Positions 13,739 to 20,441 of a stretch of 20,873 nt of DNA are shown here, piece by piece. The stretch is from a virus. Below the pieces are notes generated by a model. It saw only the letters and a list, made by a program, of their open reading frames with translations. It was not told the origin of the DNA and made no database searches. The stretch is taken from positions 1 to 20,873 of the IMG/VR virus record IMGVR_UViG_3300027784_000067; one strand, 5' to 3'. The translations under genes and the position numbers were made by a program. Position 1 is the first letter of the stretch; each line of letters opens with the position of its first letter.

Positions 13739-14158
13739 TTAAAGCACCTCCACTTTGATGCGTACATTATCTGTTCCTGGGCTTGCAGCTTCTAATGCAA
13801 TAGCTACTACTTCTCCTGTATCCTGCAATGTTAACGTTCCATCACCTGTAGATTCAAGTTTACTTCCTATAGAGACATCATCGCTATCACTGTCAAGTAT
13901 CATATTAAACTCTTCTCCAGGAATTCCAAAAGCAAACTTTATTTGTTCATCTGTTTCATAATCATCATCAATTTCTTCGCCTATTTCTCCAGCCTCAAGT
14001 GCAACTTTAGGTGCAGCTTCACCACCATCAGTAGAATGCTTCTGAATATTTCCACTAGAATTCAATTCTACCAAATGGCCAGGTGTAATTGTTTCAGCTG
14101 CAACACCTTCTTTATACCCATAATGTTCATAAGTTCTTAATCCTACTTTGTTAGCCAT
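13739..14158 (-). CDS. Head decoration / capsid cement-like protein
   Basis: A 139-aa acidic protein with ATG at 14158 and AAAGGAGG upstream; its stop abuts the capsid start. MANKVGLRTYEHYGYKEGVA, then ITPGHLVELNSSGNIQKHST is the 'd..Y..eg.i..G.lv....dG...' pattern of small capsid cement or decoration proteins. The C-terminal half repeats short beta strands with GDGTLTLQDTGEVVAIALEA, again typical (stable 'd......ivgvAle...'). Such trimeric proteins bind the mature shell and stabilise it. Strong Asp/Glu content (for example GEEIDDDYETDEQ) is notable. Similarity is by pattern; the position between scaffold and capsid is the usual one. Confidence 0.75.
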   Translation of the reverse strand: MANKVGLRTYEHYGYKEGVAAETITPGHLVELNSSGNIQKHSTDGGEAAPKVALEAGEIGEEIDDDYETDEQIKFAFGIPGEEFNMILDSDSDDVSIGSKLESTGDGTLTLQDTGEVVAIALEAASPGTDNVRIKVEVL

Positions 14159-14194
14159 TATTCAAAACCTCCTTTAATTTTGTCAAACGTCTAA

Positions 14195-14674
14195 TTATTT
14201 GCTTGAGAAATCTTCAATAGAAGTTCCAAACTTTCTTTCTTCTCCGTTATCTTCATTAGAGGACTTGAAATTATTTAAGCCATTTCCAAGATAGTTAGCA
14301 GGTTGATTCTTTTCAGTTGCTTTTTTAATCTTTTTCAGAGTGTTTGTGTTAAGGTTTTCAAGCTCTTCATCAGTGAAATCAACAGAAGAATTCTCTTTCA
14401 ACTCTTCGGCTAAATCTTTTCTTTGGTTTTCTTCTTTCTTTTTCATGTTTTCAATTTGGCTTTTCATGTTTTCAAATTCTTCTACGTCTACTCCAAAAGC
14501 TCTTGCTACTATTTGCTTTGCAGCTTCTTGATTAAGTTCAGCTGCTTCTTCGTTTTCAGCTTCTACATCTTCAGTAGCTTTATTCTCCTCTTTCTTTTCT
14601 TCTTCTTCAACTTCTTCTGCACCTTCAGCTTCTTCTAATTTTTCTTCTTCTTCAACTGCTTCTTCATTAGCCAT
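14195..14674 (-). CDS. Nested in-frame scaffold protein (internal start)
   Basis: Inside the protease-scaffold gene, AAGGAGGT is followed nine nt later by an in-frame ATG at 14674. This is one of the strongest ribosome binding sites in the window, and it sits in coding sequence (Asn/Gly-rich linker ...NNEGGNNK, then MANEEAVEEEE). The product would be 159 aa: a Glu-rich segment, a helix with QIVARAFGVDVEEFENMKSQ, a coiled coil and the second FT-x-EELxNL motif. This mirrors the lambda C/Nu3 arrangement, in which the scaffold is made alone from the 3' part of the protease gene. The match is by arrangement, not by sequence. N-terminal proteomics would decide. Confidence 0.6.
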   Translation of the reverse strand: MANEEAVEEEEKLEEAEGAEEVEEEEKKEENKATEDVEAENEEAAELNQEAAKQIVARAFGVDVEEFENMKSQIENMKKKEENQRKDLAEELKENSSVDFTDEELENLNTNTLKKIKKATEKNQPANYLGNGLNNFKSSNEDNGEERKFGTSIEDFSSK

Positions 14675-16060
14675 CTTATTATTACCTCCTTCATTATTAT
14701 TTAAATTACCTGTGCTGCCATCTTTAGAATTGCCCTCAGGTTTATCAGACTCGTCACAGGTAACTTCATATCCTTGATTAATAGTATACAATTGATTCTT
14801 GTTTAAGTTGCTCAGTTCTTCCTCAGTGAACTCGTTGCATTTGCAGTTTTTGATGTTATTAATTAGCTCTTGTTTTTCATTGCTTTGCATATCTTCACCT
14901 ACCTTCTTTTGGATCTTATCTATATTTTCCTTAATAAATTCAGTAAAGGCATTAGCAACTTTTTTTGTGAAGTTATTATTTGCTTCTTTCTCAGCTTCTA
15001 TTTCTCTATCAAATTCTTCGTTTAAAAGCGTTCTTGCTTTAGCTTGTGCAGCATTAATAGTCTCTGAAGAAGCTCCTTCCATCATTGGAGCTCTCGATAG
15101 CGCGCCATCTAACCCATTTTCATTAAGGTTATTTGTGTTAGGATTAACTACAGGAAGGACAACTCCATCACCTAAATTGTTTGCGTTTGGATCACCTAAA
15201 AGTGACTTACTTGCTATCCAATCTCTAGCGTCTTGTGATAGTTCTGACCACCCATCACTTGGGATATCTTCAAAATCATCAGGAGCGTTATCTGAATATT
15301 CATGATAGGCTTCTCTGAAAGAAGTTAGCGTTAATGGCACATCACTCCAATTAGGCATATCTTCAGTGCCATCATACTCAGGAGTTCTAGGCATCTCTAG
15401 CTGATTGTTAATTTTTCTATTTGCCATTTTGTGAAGGCTTATTTCAGAATCATCCACTAGCTTACCTCCTTTCTTGCTGCCTTCTTCCTTTATGTGGTTG
15501 ACCATAGGAGTGCCACACCCATCTTCTAAACTACATGCTCCTTTTTGATTTGGCAAAAGAGCTAAATGGTCAGGCCTAATATTTCTCTGTATTCCTTCAT
15601 ATTCTTCTCCGTTATAAACACCTTTTGCCATCTCAACATTAGAGAAATATGATGTAGATACATTTATCTGGCTTTCATTTCTTATTGCTTCTAACGCTTC
15701 TTCAACTTCTTCATTTTCATCAGCTATATTTTCAGCTTTCTTTACGTCTATCCATATTTCTCCTTTAAGCTTATCTCCATCCCATTCTGCGTTATAAAAT
15801 CTGCCTAATACATCGTTGTTAACTACTTCTAAATGCCTGCTGCTTACATTTTTTCCATTTCTTTTTGGATGCCCAACAGGAACTGGAACATCATTCCACA
15901 CCTGGTAAAATTCTTTAAGCTCATCTTCAGGTGCTAGCATCCCGTTAAGAACGCCAGCTTTGACAGCGACAACAGGTGAAACTAAATATTCCCTGCCATC
16001 TACATTTTCACTTCTTACTTGGTTATTGTTTAAGGTGTGAATTATAATTGTTTTGTCCAT
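14195..16060 (-). CDS. Prohead protease (DUF2213-type) fused to scaffold domain
   Basis: I place the start at ATG 16060 (MDKTIIIHTLNNN), with AAGGTGGTGG upstream; a longer frame to 16141 runs into hairpin element B and is unlikely. Of 621 residues, about 1-200 are the protease: YLVSPVVAVKAGVLNGMLAP, VPVPVGHPKRNGKNVSSRHL (His and Ser candidates), and IRPDHLALLPNQKGACSLED, the DUF2213 signature end. A middle domain (about 210-385) has WSDVPLTLTSFREAYHEYSD and LPVVNPNTNNLNENGLDGAL. FTEEELSNLNKNQLYTI (411-427) recurs as FTDEELENLNTNTLKKI (562-578). Between these is a Glu-rich scaffold (about 466-515) with coiled coil after it. It should cleave and guide capsid assembly. In-frame starts with strong ribosome sites at 15457 (GTG), 14890 and 14674 suggest nested products. 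Confidence 0.88.
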   Translation of the reverse strand: MDKTIIIHTLNNNQVRSENVDGREYLVSPVVAVKAGVLNGMLAPEDELKEFYQVWNDVPVPVGHPKRNGKNVSSRHLEVVNNDVLGRFYNAEWDGDKLKGEIWIDVKKAENIADENEEVEEALEAIRNESQINVSTSYFSNVEMAKGVYNGEEYEGIQRNIRPDHLALLPNQKGACSLEDGCGTPMVNHIKEEGSKKGGKLVDDSEISLHKMANRKINNQLEMPRTPEYDGTEDMPNWSDVPLTLTSFREAYHEYSDNAPDDFEDIPSDGWSELSQDARDWIASKSLLGDPNANNLGDGVVLPVVNPNTNNLNENGLDGALSRAPMMEGASSETINAAQAKARTLLNEEFDREIEAEKEANNNFTKKVANAFTEFIKENIDKIQKKVGEDMQSNEKQELINNIKNCKCNEFTEEELSNLNKNQLYTINQGYEVTCDESDKPEGNSKDGSTGNLNNNEGGNNKMANEEAVEEEEKLEEAEGAEEVEEEEKKEENKATEDVEAENEEAAELNQEAAKQIVARAFGVDVEEFENMKSQIENMKKKEENQRKDLAEELKENSSVDFTDEELENLNTNTLKKIKKATEKNQPANYLGNGLNNFKSSNEDNGEERKFGTSIEDFSSK

Positions 16061-16123
16061 ACGTTTACCACCACCTTGCTTTTTAGCTGTAACAAAACAC
16101 CAGATTGTTATTAGGGTTTTATA

Positions 16124-16200
16124 GTGTATGTTCCTGTGCATTTATATATTATGGATGTATATTATATCACATATATAATCAAATGCATGAGAGCATATAA
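16124..16200 (+). repeat. Hairpin element copy B (75-77 bp dispersed inverted-repeat family)
   Basis: Left arm GTGTATGTTCCTGTGCATTT (16124-16143), 37-nt spacer (16144-16180), right arm AAATGCATGAGAGCATATAA (16181-16200). As plus-strand single strand, 18 of the inner 19 positions pair, counting four G-T wobbles; the one mismatch is C/A at position 10, as in the other copies. It lies 23 nt after the stop of the Com-like gene and 63 nt before the ATG of the protease. It has the same orientation as copy A and is opposite to transcription. Confidence 0.78.
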
Positions 16201-16223
16201 TATACAACTGAGATAACTGGCGT

Positions 16224-16391
16224 TTAGTTGTTTATGTGCCTATTCTCAACTTCACTGCCAAAACTAATCGTATTTAAGCTGCCACAATTTGGGCAAACTA
16301 TAACTATTTTTCCTTCACTACCCTTCATATCATGCTCAAATAGCTTTTCTTCACACTTTTGGCAGCGAAACGTGTTAAAGTTAGAATTCAC
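16224..16391 (-). CDS. Small Com-like zinc-ribbon protein, 55 aa
   Basis: GTG at 16391 follows AAAGGAGG with eight nt spacing; TAA is at 16224-16226. The product reads FRCQKCEEKLFEHD, a short loop, IVIVCPNCGSLNTISFG and a polar tail. Two CxxC pairs (Cys10/13 and Cys33/36) form a zinc ribbon. The 'RC..C.klLf.......i.i.CP.C' pattern is that of Mu-like Com proteins, small zinc fingers that in Mu bind mom mRNA and activate its translation. Similar proteins occur without mom in head modules of many phages. Here it sits between the minor head gene and the protease, with element B just downstream. An RNA-binding or regulatory role is plausible; no mom gene is in view. Confidence 0.8.
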   Translation of the reverse strand: MNSNFNTFRCQKCEEKLFEHDMKGSEGKIVIVCPNCGSLNTISFGSEVENRHINN

Positions 16392-16432
16392 TTAAGCTTC
16401 CTCCTTTGCGGTTTTGCAGAAGAAATCGATGG

Positions 16433-17374
16433 TTAGCTGCCACTATATTTTCCTTTATCTATATTTGTTGCATCGCCTGTAACAGGAAGCCATGTACACC
16501 TACAGTTAGGATGTACTGGAATTACTCCTCTTGCTTCTTTAATTTTATAAGTCTCACCTTCTAATCCAGCACATGTTTCACACAGCCTCCCATCATCTAC
16601 TACTGAATGCTCAACTTCTGCTTCTACGCCATCTAGCCCAGCTTGTTGATAATAATTAAGAGTTGCGTTAGAATGTGCTCTTACAGTTTCAGTTCTTGCT
16701 ATAGTATTAGCTCTAGTTATTCCTATTTTATCAACCCTATCGTTAAGTGCTGAAGCTATTTTACTTTTACTCTGACCTTGCATAACTCCTTCAGTCAGCG
16801 TTCTATTAACTTCCTGTGCCATTGCTTCTGTAGCACCTTTTAACTCTCTAAAGTTCCTTTCTTGCAGCAATCCTAATGCATCAACATGGGTAGGATGTTT
16901 CATTGCTTCTTCTACAGCTATTGCTGATACACCTTCCATCGAAGGAAGTTTAGATACACGATTCGCTGAATCTTTAACACCTTTTCTATAGCTCTGCTCT
17001 ACATATCCATTCTGCCAATTTTCACCTTCTACTGATCTTTTTACTTGCTCTAATATGTCATCATCTATTTTTTCTTCCATTACTCCTATAAATGATTCAA
17101 TTCTCTCTGTCATTTGTGGCTGTGCTATTGGTTGATTTATAGTAATCACTATATTTTCAGCTTTGTTAAAGTCCATTCCAGGCTTACCCTTTATTCCTAA
17201 CGCATCTTCCTTCTCAATAACTTTTCTTATCCAACCTTTCAACTTTCTAAATCTCTTTCTTGCATCTCTTGCATATGACTGGCGTATTGTCTTAGTCTCT
17301 GTAGGATCTTTTCGCAACTTCTCATTTAATGATTGATGTTTACTATTACAATTGCAGCTTTTTATTACAGGCAT
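16433..17374 (-). CDS. Minor head protein, Mu gpF / SPP1 gp7-like
   Basis: A 313-aa protein with ATG at 17374; the ribosome binding site (AAAGG) is weak and 10 nt away. It follows the portal gene with an 18-nt gap. The first ~60 residues are basic and helical and hold a CNC pair. The Phage_Mu_F pattern fills the C-terminal part: GQSKSKIASALNDRVDKIGI, then TRANTIARTETVRAHSNATL (about 219-238) and a Cys/His cluster (Cys265, Cys268, His288, Cys291, Cys293) in CETCAGLEG and HPNCRCTW. The cluster probably binds metal. These proteins join the portal in small numbers and may enter the cell with the DNA. No fused toxin or ADP-ribosyltransferase domain was seen, unlike some relatives. Confidence 0.9.
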   Translation of the reverse strand: MPVIKSCNCNSKHQSLNEKLRKDPTETKTIRQSYARDARKRFRKLKGWIRKVIEKEDALGIKGKPGMDFNKAENIVITINQPIAQPQMTERIESFIGVMEEKIDDDILEQVKRSVEGENWQNGYVEQSYRKGVKDSANRVSKLPSMEGVSAIAVEEAMKHPTHVDALGLLQERNFRELKGATEAMAQEVNRTLTEGVMQGQSKSKIASALNDRVDKIGITRANTIARTETVRAHSNATLNYYQQAGLDGVEAEVEHSVVDDGRLCETCAGLEGETYKIKEARGVIPVHPNCRCTWLPVTGDATNIDKGKYSGS

Positions 17375-17392
17375 GCAAATCAGGCCTTTCTA

Positions 17393-18862
17393 TTAATGCT
17401 GTTCTGGAAAGCTTTGGTTGAATTGTTTCATAACTTCTTCATTACCTTCATCAACGGTATCTACTTCTGAAGTATCTGCAGGAAGTCCAATCTCATCTAA
17501 CACAGCGTCAACATCAACTATCATATTTGAACCGCCTTCAGCTAATGCATTTGCAGCCTCCAATTTCAGCTTCATAATTTCAGCATGCTCTTTCTCAGTT
17601 TTCTGAAATAAATCAGGCCAGCTAATTGTATACCCATTAGGGGGTTCAGCTAAAGCTCCATAATCTATAAATCTATCAATAAGTGGCTCTAATACCTGCT
17701 GCTGTGCAAAGTTATTTCTTCTCTCTTCTATCAAAGAAAGCCAAGTCCTTTCGTCTTGGTTAGCTGCCATCTGACCAGACTCAGAACCAAGCAATATTCT
17801 TTTAGGTATTCCTGTTGCTGCAGACATTAATGATATTAATACGTCAAAAGGATTAGATGGGTCAGCTATGTTTCTTTCAAACATCTCGACATCTACACCT
17901 TCAGTTCTTACCAATGATGTGAAATCATGAATAAAGTCTTGAAGATTTTTCTGCAAATCTTCTGCATCTTCAGGAGCTAATTCATAATCATCTCTAACTT
18001 GAGCTTTTAAATCAGTTTTTGCGTTTTGGTAAAAGTTTTCAGGCGAAGCTCCTGCTAATTTTTGCAGTGAATCTAAAAGGTTGTAAACTCTCTTCAGTCT
18101 CGGCCTTCCATATACGTCATTCTCATCAAGGTCTTCTGCTATATGAATTACACGTGAATGATGCACTTTGACATTTTCAATATCTATATCATTGCTCTTA
18201 TTTAGGTCAGCTCTCAGCTCTATTTTATATTTCTTAGGAAGGCCAAATCTTGGGTTTGTTGGGTCTTCTTCCCAATCATCAATCTTCGTACTTCCTTGGC
18301 TATATGGTGATAGGTACATAATATCTTCAGGGCCGTCTAACTGCCCCATCTCTGCGGCTAGGCTTTTGCCATCATTTACGCCTATTAATATTATCCCAAA
18401 TTCACCTATGCCAGATATCCTATCAGCCCTATTAAGCTTATTATAAAGCCTTATTCTTCTATCTTTTTCTATTTCCTCCCACTGCTTCTCAAACTGCGTT
18501 TTATTATCACCTTCACGTATGCCTTCTACTCTTTCTTTTATTTTTGGAGGCTTTCGCCAAGTTTCATTAGGCTTTGCATCAACAATTCTTCCAGCAATAT
18601 CTTGTCTATCATATTTGTCATAATAATTTTGGTAGCATAAGTTGCGTGTAAAGCCAAAAACTTCATACAAATCTCTTTCTCCATTAAATTGCTTTCCAGC
18701 CATAGAACTTAAAGCTGCTCTATCAAGTAATTGCGACACAACATTCGTTGTTAGCATATTATTATCACTGTTTTGTGCACTAGCTTTACTGCTACCATCT
18801 TCGTTTATATTATACTTTGACAATATGCTATTTTCTTGTTTTCCATTATCTATATTTGCCAT
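17393..18862 (-). CDS. Portal protein (DUF1073-type)
   Basis: I place the start at ATG 18862 (MANIDNGKQEN), with GGTAGGTG upstream; GTG at 18871 lies in that site. The 489-aa protein has the DUF1073 portal pattern: YEVFGFTRNLCYQNYYDKYD (about 66-85) then GRIVDAKPNETWRKPP, RISGIGEFGIILIGVNDGKS, HSRVIHIAEDLDENDVYGRP, and SLMSAATGIPKRILLGSESG with QMAANQDERTWLSLIEERRN. The last two are the clip/stem region shared by such portals. Twelve copies should form the DNA entry ring. Hairpin element C lies 41 nt upstream of the ATG. Some databases label DUF1073 proteins 'anti-CBASS Acb1'; with terminase and Mu F genes on either side, portal is the correct reading. Confidence 0.93.
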   Translation of the reverse strand: MANIDNGKQENSILSKYNINEDGSSKASAQNSDNNMLTTNVVSQLLDRAALSSMAGKQFNGERDLYEVFGFTRNLCYQNYYDKYDRQDIAGRIVDAKPNETWRKPPKIKERVEGIREGDNKTQFEKQWEEIEKDRRIRLYNKLNRADRISGIGEFGIILIGVNDGKSLAAEMGQLDGPEDIMYLSPYSQGSTKIDDWEEDPTNPRFGLPKKYKIELRADLNKSNDIDIENVKVHHSRVIHIAEDLDENDVYGRPRLKRVYNLLDSLQKLAGASPENFYQNAKTDLKAQVRDDYELAPEDAEDLQKNLQDFIHDFTSLVRTEGVDVEMFERNIADPSNPFDVLISLMSAATGIPKRILLGSESGQMAANQDERTWLSLIEERRNNFAQQQVLEPLIDRFIDYGALAEPPNGYTISWPDLFQKTEKEHAEIMKLKLEAANALAEGGSNMIVDVDAVLDEIGLPADTSEVDTVDEGNEEVMKQFNQSFPEQH

Positions 18863-18903
18863 AATTAGCACCTACCTATATGTGCCTATACTTCAAAACA
18901 AGG

Positions 18904-18978
18904 GTGTATTTCTCATGCATTTGATAGTTAAGATGTATATTACTATTGATATAATATCTAAATGCACAGGGAATACAC
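18904..18978 (-). repeat. Hairpin element copy C (75-77 bp dispersed inverted-repeat family, opposite orientation)
   Basis: On the minus strand: GTGTATTCCCTGTGCATTT (18978-18960), 37-nt spacer (18959-18923), AAATGCATGAGAAATACAC (18922-18904). Of 19 positions 17 pair, with mismatches at 10 (C/A, shared with A and B) and 12, and two wobbles. The outer seven pairs (GTGTATT/AATACAC) differ in sequence from copy B yet still pair. It lies 38 nt after the terminase stop and 41 nt before the portal ATG, and is the only copy transcribed in its folding orientation. Confidence 0.78.
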
Positions 18979-19016
18979 TGAGGCTATAAATATAACGAAT
19001 ATATTACACGTTACTA

Positions 19017-20441
19017 TTACCAAACTCCTGCTCGCTTACTTTTGCCACTTAGTTCAGTAATTCCCCAAACTAAAGCATCTAATCTATCAGGGCTATCGCT
19101 ATCACCTTGCTCCCAGCTTGTCATCTGCTTTTCTAATTCAGTAAAAGGCCTTGTGTGTATTATTTTATTTTGCTCATATAATGCTGCAATAGGTTCAGCT
19201 CTTATCTTCTTTCCTCTTGTAGCTTTTACACTTTTATAATTAACTACTGGGTCATGATTTCTTATGTTACTCTCTATCAAATCGCCACCTTGGTTTGCTT
19301 CACCTATAATTGCTGATGCTTGATACTTGTTATATAAGCTTACTGCAATTTGTGCCCATTCACTTGGACTATATACTCCTGAAGCATCTTCTATTACATA
19401 ATATTTATCTCCTCCAGCAGCTTTCTTTTTATTCACTTTACCACAAACTATTATTCCAGTCTCGTCTGATTTCGAATTACTCGAAACTGCTGGATCTATT
19501 GCAACAATTACTCTGTCTAAATCTGGAAATTGTGAATTGTGCGTTATAATGTCATAATCCCATAATGCATTTTCGCTTGTTGCCCTAGGAACTTGCTGAT
19601 ACAATGATTCAAACATTCTACTTAACATTCCAGCTTTTATATCTTCAATTTCTTCTTTTGGATACCTTTCAGGCCACAATACTTCTCCAGGTTTTCTTCC
19701 TAAAACATCTTCTGATTTTGCTATTGCTGGAAATTTTATTACCTGCCATTCTTCTTCTTCTCTATCTAAAAGCCTTCCAGCTAAATCATCTTCATGCCAT
19801 CTAGTCATTACTAAAACTATTGACCCTTTTGGGTTTAATCTAGTTCTCAACACTGACTGATACCATTTATCTACTTTGTCTCTTATAGTTTTACTTGAAG
19901 CTTCTTCCCAATTTTTAAACGGGTCATCTATTATTGCGACATCTGCTCCACGTCCTGTTATTGGGCCTCCAACTCCAGCTGCTGCTAAACTCCCACCATA
20001 CTCTGCTAATTTCCATTTCTTTTTAGCTGAAGCTTGTGAAGATAACTCTTTGCCAAAAACATCGCCACCACATCTTCTTACTGTATTTCTTGCTATTTCG
20101 CTAAAATCATAAGCTAAATCTGCTGTATATGAACTTAAAATTATTTCATTGTTAGGGTTCCTTCCAAGATACCATGCTGGAAATTTTTTCGAAACCATCT
20201 CTGACTTTCCATGTCTTGGCGGCATAAATACCATTAGTTTCCTTAAATTGCCTTTTTCAATTTGTTCTAACTTTTCAGCTAACATCTCAAGATGCTGAGC
20301 ACGGTTCCAATTGTACCTTCCTTTTTCGCTGCTGTAACCACTATCATATTCAAGAAAGTCACAAAGATGCCTTCTAGCTTTCTCTCTTTTAACTGCACTT
20401 CTATCTAACTTAGTCGCTAAGCTTTTCACTAATCTCTTCAA
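19017..20441 (-). CDS. terL: Terminase large subunit
   Basis: A 474-aa protein starting at TTG 20441 with AAGGAG 10 nt upstream, overlapping the small terminase by 32 nt; GTG four codons on is an alternative. ATPase motifs: Walker A PPRHGKSE (74-81), Walker B VAIIDDPF (168-175), coupling motif VLVMTRWHEDD (209-219). The C-terminal nuclease shows VAIDPAVS (313-320, Asp316), IIGEANQGGD (378-387, Glu381) and DRLDALVWG (452-460) as likely metal ligands. This fits the TIGR01630-like group of phage terminases, and the length is typical. It packages DNA into the prohead through the portal encoded just downstream. All key residues are present, so it should be active. Confidence 0.96.
   Translation of the reverse strand: MKRLVKSLATKLDRSAVKREKARRHLCDFLEYDSGYSSEKGRYNWNRAQHLEMLAEKLEQIEKGNLRKLMVFMPPRHGKSEMVSKKFPAWYLGRNPNNEIILSSYTADLAYDFSEIARNTVRRCGGDVFGKELSSQASAKKKWKLAEYGGSLAAAGVGGPITGRGADVAIIDDPFKNWEEASSKTIRDKVDKWYQSVLRTRLNPKGSIVLVMTRWHEDDLAGRLLDREEEEWQVIKFPAIAKSEDVLGRKPGEVLWPERYPKEEIEDIKAGMLSRMFESLYQQVPRATSENALWDYDIITHNSQFPDLDRVIVAIDPAVSSNSKSDETGIIVCGKVNKKKAAGGDKYYVIEDASGVYSPSEWAQIAVSLYNKYQASAIIGEANQGGDLIESNIRNHDPVVNYKSVKATRGKKIRAEPIAALYEQNKIIHTRPFTELEKQMTSWEQGDSDSPDRLDALVWGITELSGKSKRAGVW

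Noticed and set aside
14799-15305. A 168-codon plus-strand open frame antisense to the protease-scaffold gene
   Set aside because: It is Ser/Leu-rich low-complexity sequence opposite an acidic coding region, with no start signal.
16061-16141. Longer N-terminus for the protease starting at 16141
   Set aside because: It would place coding sequence inside hairpin B. The extra residues (MHRNIHYKTLITIW...) do not resemble the family, and ATG 16060 has a good ribosome site.
17393-18862. Anti-CBASS (Acb1) function for the DUF1073 protein
   Set aside because: The length, the portal clip/stem motifs and the position between terminase and the minor head gene identify a portal. The Acb1 label on this family is an annotation carry-over.
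5590-18978. The three hairpin elements as intrinsic terminators or as promoters
   Set aside because: The stems have 37-nt loops and no T-run after them on either strand. I looked for spaced -35/-10 pairs on the minus strand and found TATAAT-like words expected in AT-rich DNA but no convincing pair.
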